DNA of 64,000 bases from Corythucha ciliata (lineage: Eukaryota; Arthropoda; Insecta; Hemiptera; Tingidae), in assembly GCA_038030265.1 (NCBI GenBank), contig CM075939.1, forward strand, positions 30,609,253-30,673,252. The letters run 5' to 3'. The notes beneath the pieces were generated by a model. That model was given only the letters and a program-made list of their open reading frames with translations. It was not told where the DNA came from and made no database searches. A program made the position numbers and the translations under genes. Of the stretch, positions 43,250 to 54,471 are shown piece after piece; the stretch's first letter is position 1, and every line of letters begins with the position of its first letter.

Positions 43250-44860
43250 AAAATGGCTCAACGCCAACTTCAAACGAGTCAAATAAAAAATACACAACCT
43301 TTCTTTTTTTATAAGGTACCTACTAACCTACTATTTTTCAATTGATTTTCGCGGTAATTGTAGGATTCAGAGACTTGCGCCGTTATTATAAATTCATTAG
43401 CTGCTTTCCACTGAGACCACCCCAAACTCCAAATCAACCGATTTATTTAAATGTGGTCTCTGAAAAAACAGCATTAATTGGTGATTATTTGAGTCAATTT
43501 TACGAGTGATCGCATAGTAAATGGCTAATTCTAGAGATTTTTTATTCATAATAAAAATTACCTCTACTTCGTGCTCTTTCTACTATCTTTTACTCGATAT
43601 TGGTTGTTTGCTACTAAAAACCAACCTTCATGTGCAAATTGCTATAGGGCATTATATTCATCGCCATTTAAATATACATTATTTCTCTTCCAAAGATGTG
43701 TTTTTTAATTATCAAATAAAATATTTAAAAAGAAAATGAAATTAATGAAAAATATAACAACGAGCTTGGAGCATAAAAAAAGCAAGACATTTTCCACGAA
43801 AACATTATCTCGGAGAATATTTTATTTATTTGTCACCTCGCGACCAAAAGAGGAAATTACTTTTCATTAGAACTTTCATTTCTTATCGAACTTCTGATTA
43901 GACTTCACTGTTATTTCAACTCACTTCGCTTATCTCGCAGGCTTTCCTATATTCTTGTTTTTGGGAGCTACCTCATCCCTTATTCTGGGGTTTATCCAGT
44001 TAAACTCAGGAACATTCTCTCTTTCATCTATTTACTGCTCTTCTCTTCCTGGCCCTTTGCAACTATCAATTCAAAGTTCTGACGTTTTAGAATGTCTAAT
44101 CTGTTTGCGCAGCGCGAGGCATTTTGGTTATCCCTCCTCTTGCCCCCCCCCCCTATACGTAATTATTTCCCCCAAAGAAAGTTGTTTTTACGAATTGGAT
44201 GTACTGGTTTTATAACGTGATTTCATTCCTCGTTATAAGGGGGAGGGGGAGTGTGTACATGACCGCCGTCAATATCGGATTGAGACTAAACAAGAAGTAA
44301 ACGCAACCGTAATAGTCTCGATTTTCTAATTGCGTATTGGTCTTGAATTTTTTTGCTCTGGATTTAAAGGGTTCATGCAAAAAAAAAAAAAAAAATTAAG
44401 GGAAATTACTCAGCCTACGGAATTTGTAAAGCAGGTAGTTTGTTTACATGAACACTCCTGCATAAAACATCGGTGGCCGGTCCCAAAGGGAATAGTACGT
44501 AAACCTTATTTGCATTTCGGGATAAAAAATGATCCGTTTTTCTTCTCAGAAGAAGAAGAAAAAAGGATATTTCAGTCACCCTTCATACGGAATCAAAGGT
44601 CCTCTTCGCGAAGTAAACGAAGGGTTAAACTGATGTCGATCGCGGTAGCCCTGCATTTCTAGTTCAAAGGAATAAAATTCACAAGCAAAATGGTCGTCCT
44701 CAAATGGAAACGTTTGAAAGATAAGTAAGGAAAGAAGATTAGGCGAGGCAAATACTCAAAAGTCTTGAATCTAATTTTCTCAATTGTGTCGTATTGTTAA
44801 AATCTATTTAAGGCACACACGCATTAAGTTAAGTTTTAATTGCAAATTCAGTTTGTTCTC
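43250..44860. other. Intergenic sequence, no gene seen
   Basis: AT-rich with an A15 run at 44380 and no recognisable frame. Confidence 0.5.
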
Positions 44861-45084
44861 GATTTCAGTGTCAAATTAGCAGAATGACTCTGTATCAGCC
44901 GAATTTGCCTTAAGAAACCTCGAACGTGCAATTTTTCTCATTTTCAGCCGCAGATTATCGCTTTTACTTATTTTTTGCCGAGGATTTGCGCAATTTCTCA
45001 ATGTTAGCCATTTAGTACAGCCTTGTTTAATGATTTTTTATTTTGGAGGCAGGAGTGATATCTGATTTTTAATTTTTACTGTCT

Positions 45085-45375
45085 AAATTGTAACCAAGCA
45101 TATATTGGCGAAACAAAACAAAAGAAAGACTAAAACAACATGACCGCAGCTTAACAGATAATACACCACTCACAGCACTGTCTCAACACGCCAAAGAACT
45201 TTCACATAAACTAGATCTAAACAACCCAAAAATTTTACACCAAGAAATCAACACACACAACAGAAAATTTCTAGAAATGGTAGAAATTAGAAAACACAGC
45301 ACGATGAACTACAAAAGAGATTCAGACAACTTATCCAAGATTTACACACCTATCATCACCTCAGATACACCTTAA
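45085..45375 (+). pseudogene. GIY-YIG endonuclease C-terminal fragment
   Basis: The frame NCNQAYIGETKQ carries the YIG half of the catalytic core. After a one-base shift it reads RLKQHDRSLTDNTPLTALSQ, HAKELSHKLDLNNPKIL and FLEMVEIRKHSTMN, ending in TAA at 45373. The H.....H and E(I/M)..I residues of Penelope-associated endonucleases are present. Confidence 0.75.
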
Positions 45376-45439
45376 AACCTTCAAAATTGAAAAAATATAA
45401 AACCACATGTCATTACAAACAAAAACCAAAAAAAGAAGC

Positions 45440-45485
45440 CTGAGGACGTCGAGGATCCCTCGACGAAACGTTGCTGACAACGAAA
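45440..45485 (+). ncRNA. Hammerhead-ribozyme-like motif in Penelope-like tail
   Basis: CTGAGGA, hairpin GTCGAGG-ATC-CCTCGAC, GAAA, then a second hairpin CGTTG-CTGA-CAACG. This fits core - stem II - GAAA - helix III of a type I hammerhead. The base expected to be U16.1 after helix III is A here, so catalysis is doubtful. Confidence 0.5.
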
Positions 45486-45859
45486 ACGCCGGCAGGATCG
45501 GTCAAAAAAATTAAAAACCAGTCTTGTTTAACTTTGAGCCACGAATTTGAATTTGAATTGGTTGGTTTGAATTGGTTAGTAATGATTTAGCGCATTTTTT
45601 TCAATTTTAGCCGCGGATTTGCCCCAAGCGCAGCACAATAGCGTTTTTTGTCAATTCATCGCGGTCAATGTTCCGCGAATCTGCCATTTTTTTTGTCAAT
45701 TTGGGACTTGATTATTTTGAAAAAAACCGGAATTATAGAATTTACTCAATTTTAGCCAGCAATAGTTGTGTCTTATCTACACTTTCAGTTGCGTACTTGC
45801 TCAAAGAACAGCATATGAGCGCGCCTTCTCAATTTTAGACTCGTATAGATCTGCAGAAA

Positions 45860-47100
45860 CTGGAGATCAGTGTGGCGAGCCGAGAGAGAGTATTCGCCGT
45901 TCGAAAGGATACCAAGTCTTCGTTTCACGTTCCAACACCCCTGCCGATATTCCTTAAGATTCATCCAGCACCTCACCCGTCCATGGGTCTTATCTGGCCT
46001 GCGCTTCATCTTTGGTCCGGAAAGTTCCCGACAGAGTAGGCCCCATCTCTCAACCACTAACCGCTTTGCCGCGGCTAGTGATCAGCTAGCTTTGGACCTC
46101 GTGGAGGTGGGCTGCGGGGCTGAGCATGTTGGTACCCTCACCGAGGAAAGCGCACCACGGACCTTACCGAGCAGGGAAGGTACCCCTACTCGGTTTCCGA
46201 TCCGGGCAGAGGCAATGGCTGTGCCCCTGACATGTCCGGCCCTAGCCCCATGCGCTCCAGCCAGGCCATAATTTTTCAGTGTAGATAGTGCTGCTCTGAA
46301 CAGTCACGGATTTGACAAACGAACGCTTTCAGTGTAGATCGGGATTAATAAAGAACGAATTTCAGACTGTTCGAGCAGTCCAGAGCAGCTCCGGTCGACA
46401 AACGAATGAACCTATTAAATCTTCCACTTGCATACAAATTTAAGCCACCTATCCAAGTTAGTGGGGAACCAGTGCCGCTCCCGGTCGAGAGAAAAGAGAA
46501 CATAATCTGTGGACAGCAAACATTGGTTAACTGTAAAAAAAAAAAAAAGAAGCCAAATCAGGTGTTCTCCTAACACACACCCGTGCCTTTTTCGTTTTTT
46601 CCGCACGGGTTGACGAAAACAGACACTTTCGAGGGAGGTTTTCAGTGCGGTTCTCATCACTTCCCGTGCAAGTCGTGCGAAAATCGTATTTTCATGACAG
46701 TTGCGAGTCATGAAAGCACACGTTTTCACATCGGGTAGGATAAAAAATAATTATGCGTATAGTCCAGTTTAATGAATATGAAAAACGAGTGTAGATCGAG
46801 ATGGTCGGTATAGTGATTTTTTATTTTTCCGCTTTGTTTGGGGTAGTTGGGAGGTAAAAATACTAAAAGTCCCCGGACGCCGTATGTGAACGGGATGCTA
46901 GAGACCACCGGTAAGGTACTACAAAACACGAGTACGGAAACATGTAAATCGGCGCCATATTTTGTCCCTCATACCTTTATAATTATCACCTTTATTGTTA
47001 CGGTTTATTGTTACGATGACAATTTATTCATTCATGGTATTGTGTTTACCCTAACGACTGAGGGACAAATTATAGTTCTGAAATCCGTACTGTTGGTATA
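45860..47100. other. GC-richer stretch then intergenic sequence
   Basis: 45960-46270 is clearly GC-richer than its surroundings, with open frames on both strands but no recognised domain. It may be the 5' part of a LINE. A CTGACAAACGAACG-type phrase at 46310-46410 recurs at 55110. Confidence 0.4.
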
Positions 47101-47107
47101 CTAACAC

Positions 47108-48508
47108 TGATGGAAAGTGATATTTTTTCATCTTTGTATCTTTCCCTTGTTTTTCAGCTGCAATTTTCTCCCACTCCTTAGAGGAAAATATTTTTTTGGG
47201 TTTATTGGAAAAACTTCCTCATTTTGTTAGCTTTCAAATGGAGTGCAATAGTCCCGGGATTTTACAAGTATTCGCGAAGAAGTAGCTGTTTGAAGAGTAA
47301 AAACCGATGGGCTTTGTGAAGAATAACAGAACTTTTTTAGAAGAGAAGTATGTTTTGAAGCCAGAGTTGGTGAGGTGAGAGACAGGGAACTCTCGGAGTG
47401 TCTGAATGTAAGCTAATAAATTACAAAAAGTACAAGAATAGCAAAGATAATATTAAAGTAATTGAAAAAACAGCCGATATTCGGAATTAGTGATTGGTAA
47501 TAAATGAGAGGAACGATAACTGATTGAGCCAAATGTTCTCCTCGTGTGAAAAGGGACATCAACCAGGAATTTGGCGATGTTTTTGTGCATTACAAGAAGA
47601 CGTAACCGTTGAAACAATCGCGAAAAATGAAATGCCAAAGAAGTTGCATTTTCATCATTTCTATAAGCACATTCACTCGAAACTGGTGTTGGTAATGTAA
47701 TGAGTTACCTTCGTGGCATGGGGATTAAACCCCCAAGACATGGGAACTTCAGTAATTTTAAGCCCCTCATCGGGGTGATCCCTCAGATATCTCCTTAACC
47801 TAAAACGTCGAGGTATGACGAACAGAAAATCATTCACGACTCATTCCTCATCAGTGCTATGGATTCCTATACACCGAGTATTTGCGGTTCTGCTCTTTTT
47901 GAGCGCATTGAGGCCTTTTTATATCCGTTGAGAGACCAGTGAAAGTATTTCTGCGTTACTACTAAAAACTCATCCAAATTCTGTTTTATGAAGGCAGCGC
48001 CGAATCTTGGTTGATGTCGTTCTACACGTACGGAGGAACATTTGGTTTCAGATGAAGGGTCGCCCTTTCCACAAAGAAAGGCACTTCGCACTTTCTCCTC
48101 ACTCTTGATCACTTTTCCTCATTCTTAATCACTTTTTCCTTAAACATTGGCTGTTTTTTCAATTATTACTTATATTATCTATGCTGTTCTTGTAATTTAT
48201 TAACTTACATTCAGACATTCTGAGAGGCCCTGCCTCTCCACTCACCAACTCTGGCTTCAAAACATACTTCTAATCTAAAAACGACCTCTCATTCCCCATC
48301 AAAGCCCATCGGTTTTTACTATTCAAACAGCTACTTCTTCACGAATAGTTGTAAAATCCCGAGGCTATTGCCCTCCATTTGAAAGCTGAAAAAATGAGGA
48401 AGTTTTTCCAATAAACCCAAAAAAATATTGTCCTTTAAGGAGTGGGAGAAAATCCCAGGTGAAAAACATGGGAAATATACAAAGATAAAAAAGCATCACT
48501 TTCCAGCA
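47108..48508. mobile_element. 1.4-kb foldback element with roughly 370-bp inverted arms
   Basis: Arms at 47108-47475 and 48140-48508 are diverged reverse complements. Matching words include CTGGAAAGTGAT-type ends, TTTTCTCCCACTCCTT, GGAAAAACTTCCTCATTTT, AGTAGCTGTTTGAA and AACTCTGGCTTCAAAACATA. The central 660 bp has no recognised coding sequence. Confidence 0.82.
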
Positions 48509-48797
48509 GCTTTAGCGCCCTAAGGAAATGACCAAATTCATAATACAATACCGTCATTTTGACGAAAATTGTGCGCTCTTTCGAATGACCCAATTAGTTT
48601 TGAGCTAGAATTGATTCTAGAGCGGCCGGGAGCAAGTATTTCAAAGAAAATATAGCCCCACGAAAAAATTAAAGATAGTGGAATAACTCGAAAACCAAGC
48701 TGAATTCCGGAAAAGTGAATTTAGTAATTTCGACCACAAACCAGCTGTACTATGACCAGTTTTCGGCTGAGCATCGAATTTTCGAACACCCTGTATA
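48509..48797. repeat. Probable mariner-type MITE end between the two foldback elements
   Basis: The segment ends ATTTTCGAACACCCTGTA. CACCCTG|TA equals the terminal bases of the 24.2-kb palindromic element. Only this end was found. Confidence 0.35.
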
Positions 48798-48817
48798 TGT
48801 ACACGCATATGTGTATG

Positions 48818-50238
48818 TATAAGTGTGACAAAAATTTTTGGGTAAAACTACGTTAAAAGTGGAGTAAAATGGTACCTTCGGAAGTGTCCTACGTCGATCC
48901 GTTCCGAAACTATGATTTTTTTTTGTGTGTTTAAAAAAGTAACCAATGCTTGCTTCAAAAAATCCGCCATTTCTCGGCTTGTATCGCACCAAATCCAAAA
49001 CGTCATGCTATTTTCAGAAACAGCGGAACATTTCCTTCAGGATAGATGCCATTTTATTGCTTGAAACAATCGTCAACACCCAGAAATCTGGGATTTTTTC
49101 CATAAATTTACGTGACCACCAAAATGTGTCCGTTTTACGAAAAGTCGCTGTACTCAAACAGCTTTCTCAACAGATTTTCGATGTATCACAAAAACTTCTC
49201 ATCTTGTAAGCTTCCTTTTGGCGTGTTCACATTTCATGTTACCACTGACATTTCTCACGAAAACGTCACGAGAATGCTCAAAAACCGTGTTTTTACGAAA
49301 CATGGGACACTGTCCACGGTATTCGTGAAGGGTGCAGGGAGATCGGCAGTAAGTGAGAACAGGATATCTTATCATCAAGAAGGCAAGAGGCATTCGATTT
49401 GACCACTTCCCCCATCAGTGATTCATTAAATTGTCGCCATTCAGGAGGGGGGGGGGTATAATTGAATGCCGTCTGCCAACGATATCTTCTCCTTCCTGAA
49501 ATATCCTGTCCTCCCTTTCTAAAACAGTATTTTGACAGAAAAATATAGGCAATTGTCTATGTGCCATGTGCCAGGTGCCAACAATATTCGTGAAGGATGC
49601 TCAGAGATCGGCAGAAATGGATGGGGGTGGGGGGTCAAATTGAATGTCTCTTGCCTGCGATATCTTCTCTATGGTAAGATATCCTGTTCTCACTAATTGC
49701 CGATCTTCCTCCACCCTTCACGAATACCGTAGACAATGGCCCACGTTCCGTAAAAACACGGTTTTTGTGCATTCTCGTGACGTTTTTGTGAGAAACGTCA
49801 ATGGTAATATGAAATGTGAACACGCCAAAAGAAAGCTTACAAGACGGAGAAGTTTTTGTGATACATCGAAAAATCTGTTGAGAAAGCTGTTTGGGTACAG
49901 CGACTTTTCGTAAAACAGACGAACTTTGGAGGCCACGTAAATTTATGGAAAAAATGTCAGATTTCCGGGTGTTGACGATTATTTCAAGCAATAAAATGGC
50001 TTCTATCCTAAAGGAAATGTTCCGTAGTTTCTGAAAATGGCATCACTTGCGATATAATGGTGCGATATAAGCTAAGAAATTGCGGATTTTTTGAAGCAAG
50101 TATTGGTTACTTTTGTAAACACAAAAAAAAAAAATCATAACTCCGGAATGGATCGACGCAGGACACTTCCGAAGGTACTATTTTACTCCACATTTAACGT
50201 AGTTTTACCCAAAAATTTTTGTCACACTTATACGGATC
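48818..50238. mobile_element. 1.42-kb foldback element with roughly 590-bp inverted arms
   Basis: Arms at 48818-49402 and 49648-50238 pair along their length. Ends TATAAGTGTGACAAAAATTT are mirrored. Inner words such as TTTACGTGGCC, CACGGTATTCGTGAAGG and GATATCTTATCATC are mirrored too. A separate single arm is at 20915-21505. The 240-bp centre has a G10 run (49446). No transposase seen. Confidence 0.85.
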
Positions 50239-50302
50239 CACCCTATTTCTTTATACATTATAATATTATATACATTTAGTTATAAGCTTATGGCCGTTTT
50301 TT

Positions 50303-50880
50303 TGTTAGCACGATAACTCTCGAAGAAATTAGTTTAGCGGAACGCACTTTGGCACAAGAATCAGAAGTCATAAGACCCCGGTCGGTATTGCATTTGGGCC
50401 AAATCGGTCGTGGTGGAGGGGGGAAAACAGGGTTTGAAATGGTCAAAAAATCACGATAAATCACCAGTTGATTCTAGAAGCATCATATTCGGTACGTATA
50501 CTCCATGTTAGAGTAGCCTTTGATTCCCATTTTAATTTTTTTAAAAAGTCGAGGGGGAGGGGGTGTTGCCCCTTGGTTGGAAGTAAGTGTGTGGTCTTGT
50601 TAGCACAACTCTCGAAGAAATCAATTTAGCGGAACGCGCTTTGGCACAAAAATCAGTAGTCGTAAGACCCCTGTCGGTATTGCATTTGGGCCAAATCGGT
50701 CAAGGTGGAGGGGTGAATAGGGGTTGAAATAGTTAAAAAATCACTACAATTCACCAGTTGATTCTAGATGCATCATATTCAGTACGAATACTCCATGTTA
50801 GAGTAGCCTCTGATTCCCATTTTATCTTTTCGAAAAAGTCAAGGTGGTGGGTGTGGTCCTCCCGGTGTGGAAGTGTAAAA
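50303..50880. repeat. Two-copy direct repeat, 295-bp period
   Basis: TTAGCACGATAACTCTCGAAGAAAT and the following 290 bp recur from 50598 with about 10-15 percent differences and small indels. Both copies contain GTATTGCATTTGGGCCAAAT and ACTCCATGTTAGAGTAGCCT. The unit is of unknown origin. Confidence 0.85.
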
Positions 50881-50889
50881 ATAGCGGTG

Positions 50890-52750
50890 AACTTTACTAG
50901 TTCATCTTAGCGCTCTAAAATTCGACTCAATAATTTAACGTAACAAAAGTCCTAGGTTCCATTGAGATTTATTGAAAACTTTGATTGGGGGGGAGGGGTG
51001 AAATTGTGGATGAAATTTCAAAACAAAGCCCTTGGAAAACTACCGAAACTTTTCGACATTTTTGAAGTGAGGGTGGTGAAAATAGAGGAAGAAGTTCGGC
51101 TTAATGAAACAAGTTATGGTATCAAAATTATTACTTCTGGGGCGGTTTAGGGTACGTATACGGAATGAAGTGCACTCTTTCCGACCGCCAGCTGCCGGAG
51201 CGAAATTTTTTCAAGTTGGATTTGTTGATTTACTTATTTTAAAATCATTTTCTATTTCTTTTTCTCTGTCAGCAATGTACGGAATATTTCTCGAGCCGCT
51301 CAGATACTTTTTGTGTCAGTGGGACACTGCTGAGATTATTTTAAGATGTAGGTACATGCGAGCTAAACATTGCACATTAATTCAATTTCCAGGCATTCCT
51401 TTTCAGTGAACAAAAACCTACGCTTCCATGCTCAGGAAAAATGGTTGAGCTCTCCTTCGAAAATGCAAAAAAAAAAGAAAGAGAGAGAGAAAAAAGGAAA
51501 CAAGAAAAGCTACCTAAAAGTGCCAGTTGAAGACAAGACACCAATAAGTAAATCATAAGTTTCGGTCGCGGTTTTATGTTAGTTTCAGGCGATAAGATAA
51601 ACGGGTAGGACGATTTGTTCTTTGAGCAGAAAAGGGAGGCTTTAAAAGTTTATCAGTTGTTGATGTGTAACCGTTGGAAGAGACGTGGTGGTGGAGAGTT
51701 CTGCAGTTGAGTAAAAGAGTGAAAGTTTTTTGTTTTGTTTTCAGCTTGTTTTTGTTGTTCCATTGTAGCGTGAAACCCATGATCTCTATTCTAGTGTTTT
51801 GTTATACATTTGAGCTCCTTCCATTCGCCATTCACGCTGTCTGTAGACAGCCAGTTTCTGGGGCTACAGTACCATGCAGTTTCAACGTTTCTTTAAAGAA
51901 AAGCTCGATGATTTAGAGCAACATACGTCATCAACATTCAGAGAGAGCGGATGAAAATGAGTTGCTTCACCACAGATTGTTGTACAAATGGAAAACGCTG
52001 TGTAAATCTTGTGAATTACGCATGCTTCCCTGCTAGGTGGTGACGTCAGTCCAAGGAGCTGGGCAAGTTTTGACGTGGATACGTCCGTAGTTTCGTTGTA
52101 GGGTACATTTTCTCAAAGTTTAGAAGTTCTCGCTGGTGATCTGACTATGCGCAGTTCACTCTAACCCTGCACCTTCTTTGCCATCTAGTAGAGCATTCCC
52201 CTTCTCCCTTACACCCACAGCCTTACCACAGTCCTCTTCTCCTATCACTGGTTCACTCATTCGGTAAACCGGTCATAAAACGGAATAAACATGGATGTAT
52301 CCACGGAAATCTTTCGGGTGTGAACAATACAGCCTGCAGCAATTTTTTCGTTGTAGAGCCGGTGCTCTTTGCTCTGCAAAACTGTCTGAGAAGACCGATC
52401 AGGAGGCTCTATAGTTAGTCACGTGGTTTGGTAGAAGGGGGATGTAACTTGGTAGTTTTCTAAACTGTCTAATAAAATAATGAATGTTGGTCGTAAATAA
52501 AATGCACTAAAAGATAAAAAATAAGCAAAATCATTTGCGACTAACGTTTAATGTAACTGCAAACAGCGCGTTTTACCCGCAGTTACAGCTCCAGCGGAAT
52601 GCATTTTACGTGTCGGCTGTCGGTGTCATTCCTAACACGTGTAAGTGCCTTTTTTTATTATGCAGTACTTTCAAATCTTAAGGATCCCTACATCTGGACC
52701 CCCTACCATTGCAGTTCCTTATGAAACACCTGTGTAACGATAGGCAGATG
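50890..52750. other. Intergenic sequence, no gene seen
   Basis: Short frames only. AG-rich run at 51466-51495. Confidence 0.5.
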
Positions 52751-52757
52751 TACGATA

Positions 52758-53022
52758 AAGTACGCGACACGAAATAAGGCGGGTGTGACTCATCGACTAA
52801 AAAACCAACGTTGCGCATTATAGTCCCAAAGATGCGATGAAAAGCTCAAGTCTACACCCATAGCTGGCAACGTTGCGCTCTCATCGTTGTCACTTTGGAG
52901 AGCTGTGAGCCGGTGAGCGTTCGTAAAACCCCACCCCACATCACCACCCACAACGCACGGAGTGGCAACAGGGCATGGGAGGGCCGATGAGTCACACCCG
53001 CCTTATTTCGTGTCGCGTACTT
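52758..53022. mobile_element. 265-bp Tc1/mariner-type MITE with about 38-bp perfect TIRs
   Basis: AAGTACGCGACACGAAATAA and the next 18 bases are perfectly mirrored at the other end, flanked by TA on both sides (52756-52757 and 53023-53024). The interior is non-coding. The perfect arms suggest recent activity. Confidence 0.88.
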
Positions 53023-53708
53023 TAGGTAAGGTTAGGTTTAAGTAAAGTTTTTACCTCAGAGGGCAGACTCCGGCTCTTCACAGGCTTAAAAGTTATTATC
53101 TCATCCCTTAACCCGGGATCTATAGAAATGGGGTTTCGCTAAAATAACAAACACTCGGCTGCGTTGAATCGATCGAGAATGAGGGGTAGACATGTTCAAA
53201 AAACGTGATTTATCATTATTATCTATTTTCATCATCATTGTTTCTCCATATTCAGTACGAATACGTATAAATGAAATTTTCATGTCTTCCACAGGCATTC
53301 GAAACTTCAAAACAAGTCCAAAATGGGATGGAGCAATTCTGGCCTAGGGCTTAAAATACTTACAGTTATCGACGCTGGCAATGATTAAGCCAGTTTTAAG
53401 ATTCGTTTCAGACGATTGTTTTACTAATTATAGCAAATAATTAAATATTGAAAATTAGACGACCCTTGTCTTAGGACTTTTCAAGGGATTACTCCCCCCT
53501 CACCGCACCACCTTAGTCACCATGCAGTGAATTCGAGGAAGTGGGGAGGCTGAAAATAAAGAATTAAACTTTATTGAAGCTTGTGCGGTGAGGGGGGAGT
53601 AATCCCTTGAAAAGTCCTAAGACAAGGGTCGTCTAATTTGCAATTAATTAATTGCTGGGACACATAAAGAAAAAAGAACAATTGTAAAACACGCACTGAC
53701 CCGATTCG

Positions 53709-53864
53709 TGGATTTGAGTTCCGAGAGGGAGTTTCTCTCTGGTGGGGTTCGCTCTTAGCGTAAGCCTCTCAGGCTAGCTCAGTGGCAGAGCGCCTGGCGC
53801 GAAACTAGGAGGTCGTGGGTTCGAATCCCACCCTGGGAGCAATTTTTTCTCGGAACTCAAAACA
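53709..53864 (+). mobile_element. tRNA-like element bounded by GAGTTCCGAGA inverted repeats
   Basis: TTTGAGTTCCGAGA at 53711-53724 is mirrored by TCTCGGAACTCAAA at 53849-53862. Between them lie a GGTGGGGTTCG spacer and a 73-nt tRNA-like cloverleaf on +. The T6 run right after the tRNA-like 3' end leads directly into the right inverted repeat. Overall plan and spacer match the array units at 54.1-55.0 kb. Confidence 0.75.
53767..53839 (+). tRNA. tRNA-like cloverleaf with non-canonical anticodon loop (probable pseudogene)
   Basis: All four stems pair: acceptor TCTCAGG/CCTGGGA (one G-T), D GCTC/GAGC, anticodon CCTGG/CTAGG, T GTGGG/CCCAC around TTCGAAT. A-box-like TAGCTCAGTGG and B-box GGTTCGAATCC are intact, and T6 follows as a Pol III terminator. 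Oddities: three bases (CTA) between acceptor and D stems, and loop CGCGAAA with G in place of the universal U33. Read literally the anticodon is CGA, but there is no serine-type long variable arm. A tRNA-derived element is more likely than a working tRNA. Confidence 0.5.
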
Positions 53865-54149
53865 AGTGAAAATGGTAAGTATTTAGCTTCAATAAAGTTT
53901 AATTCTTTATTTTCAGCCTTCCCACTCCCTCGAATTCACTGCATGGTGACTAGGGTGGTGCGGTGAGGGGGGAGTAATCCCTTGAAAAGTCCTAAGACAA
54001 GGGTCGTATAATTTGCAATTAATTAATTGCTGGGACACATAAAGAAAAAAGAACAATTAAATATTGATTAATAAATTAATTAGACTGATATTATCCGGAC
54101 GACGATGGAAAGGCATAGCCCAACACGATTCGAGTTTCGAGAAAAAATG

Positions 54150-54222
54150 GCTCCCCGGCGGGATTTGAACCCGCAACCTCTGGATTACCAGTCCAGCACG
54201 CTGCCATTTGCGCCACGGAGAC
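54150..54222 (-). tRNA. tRNA-like gene, anticodon GGT, array unit 1
   Basis: Minus-strand cloverleaf: acceptor GTCTCCG/CGGGGAG with a G1-G72 mismatch, D GCGC/GCGT, anticodon stem CTGGA/TCCAG with loop CTGGTAA (anticodon GGT, Thr by rule), variable AGGTT, T stem GCGGG/CCCGC with TTCAAAT. U33 is present. The body resembles eukaryotic tRNA-Asn (GTCTC-GTGGCGCAA start). GGT is not a usual eukaryotic nuclear Thr anticodon. It is followed by CC-A-T6. Probably a tRNA-derived mobile unit rather than a canonical gene. Confidence 0.6.
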
Positions 54223-54471
54223 GCCTATGGGAGTCGTACTCCGAGGGATAAGCTAAGCCGAACCCCACCCAGGTCCATTGTTTCTCGAAACTCTAGGCGC
54301 TTCTCCTGATCGGTAAACCACGCCGAATTTTATCTTATCTAGATGTTGTTAGATGGATATACTGAATAAATCTGTCGCCGGTATTTTAATTAATAAATTA
54401 ATTAGACTGATATTATCCGGACGACGATGGAAGGGCATAGCCCAACACGATTCGAGTTTCGAGAAAAAATG

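Larger units (their letters stand above)
45031..45522 (+). mobile_element. 5'-truncated Penelope-like element with 9-bp target duplication
   Basis: CTTGTTTAA flanks both ends (45022-45030 and 45523-45531). The interior encodes the end of a GIY-YIG endonuclease and a 3' tail with a hammerhead-like hairpin. It belongs to a different lineage from the 39.7-42.0 kb pair. Confidence 0.8.
44870..45850. repeat. Irregular repeats of TCAATTTTAGCCGC, split by a Penelope-like insertion
   Basis: Versions of TCA(T/A)TTT(C/T)AGCCGC followed by GGATTTG or a related word occur near 44938, 45598, 45748 and 45828. They suggest a decayed minisatellite. The 45031-45522 insertion divides it. Confidence 0.45.
53463..54060. 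repeat. Inverted and direct repeats bracketing the + strand tRNA-like unit
   Basis: 53466-53582 is the reverse complement of 53884-54004 (GAATTCACTGCATGGTGACT and CTTCAATAAAGTTTAATTCT on the right arm). The segment TGCGGTGAGGGGGGAGTAAT through AAAGAACAATT occurs twice in direct orientation, at 53587-53680 and 53959-54057. The structure therefore combines a long hairpin and a partial duplication around one tRNA-like element. Confidence 0.85.

Noticed and set aside
45960..46270. GC-richer tract with open frames
   Set aside because: No recognisable domain on either strand; left as unassigned.
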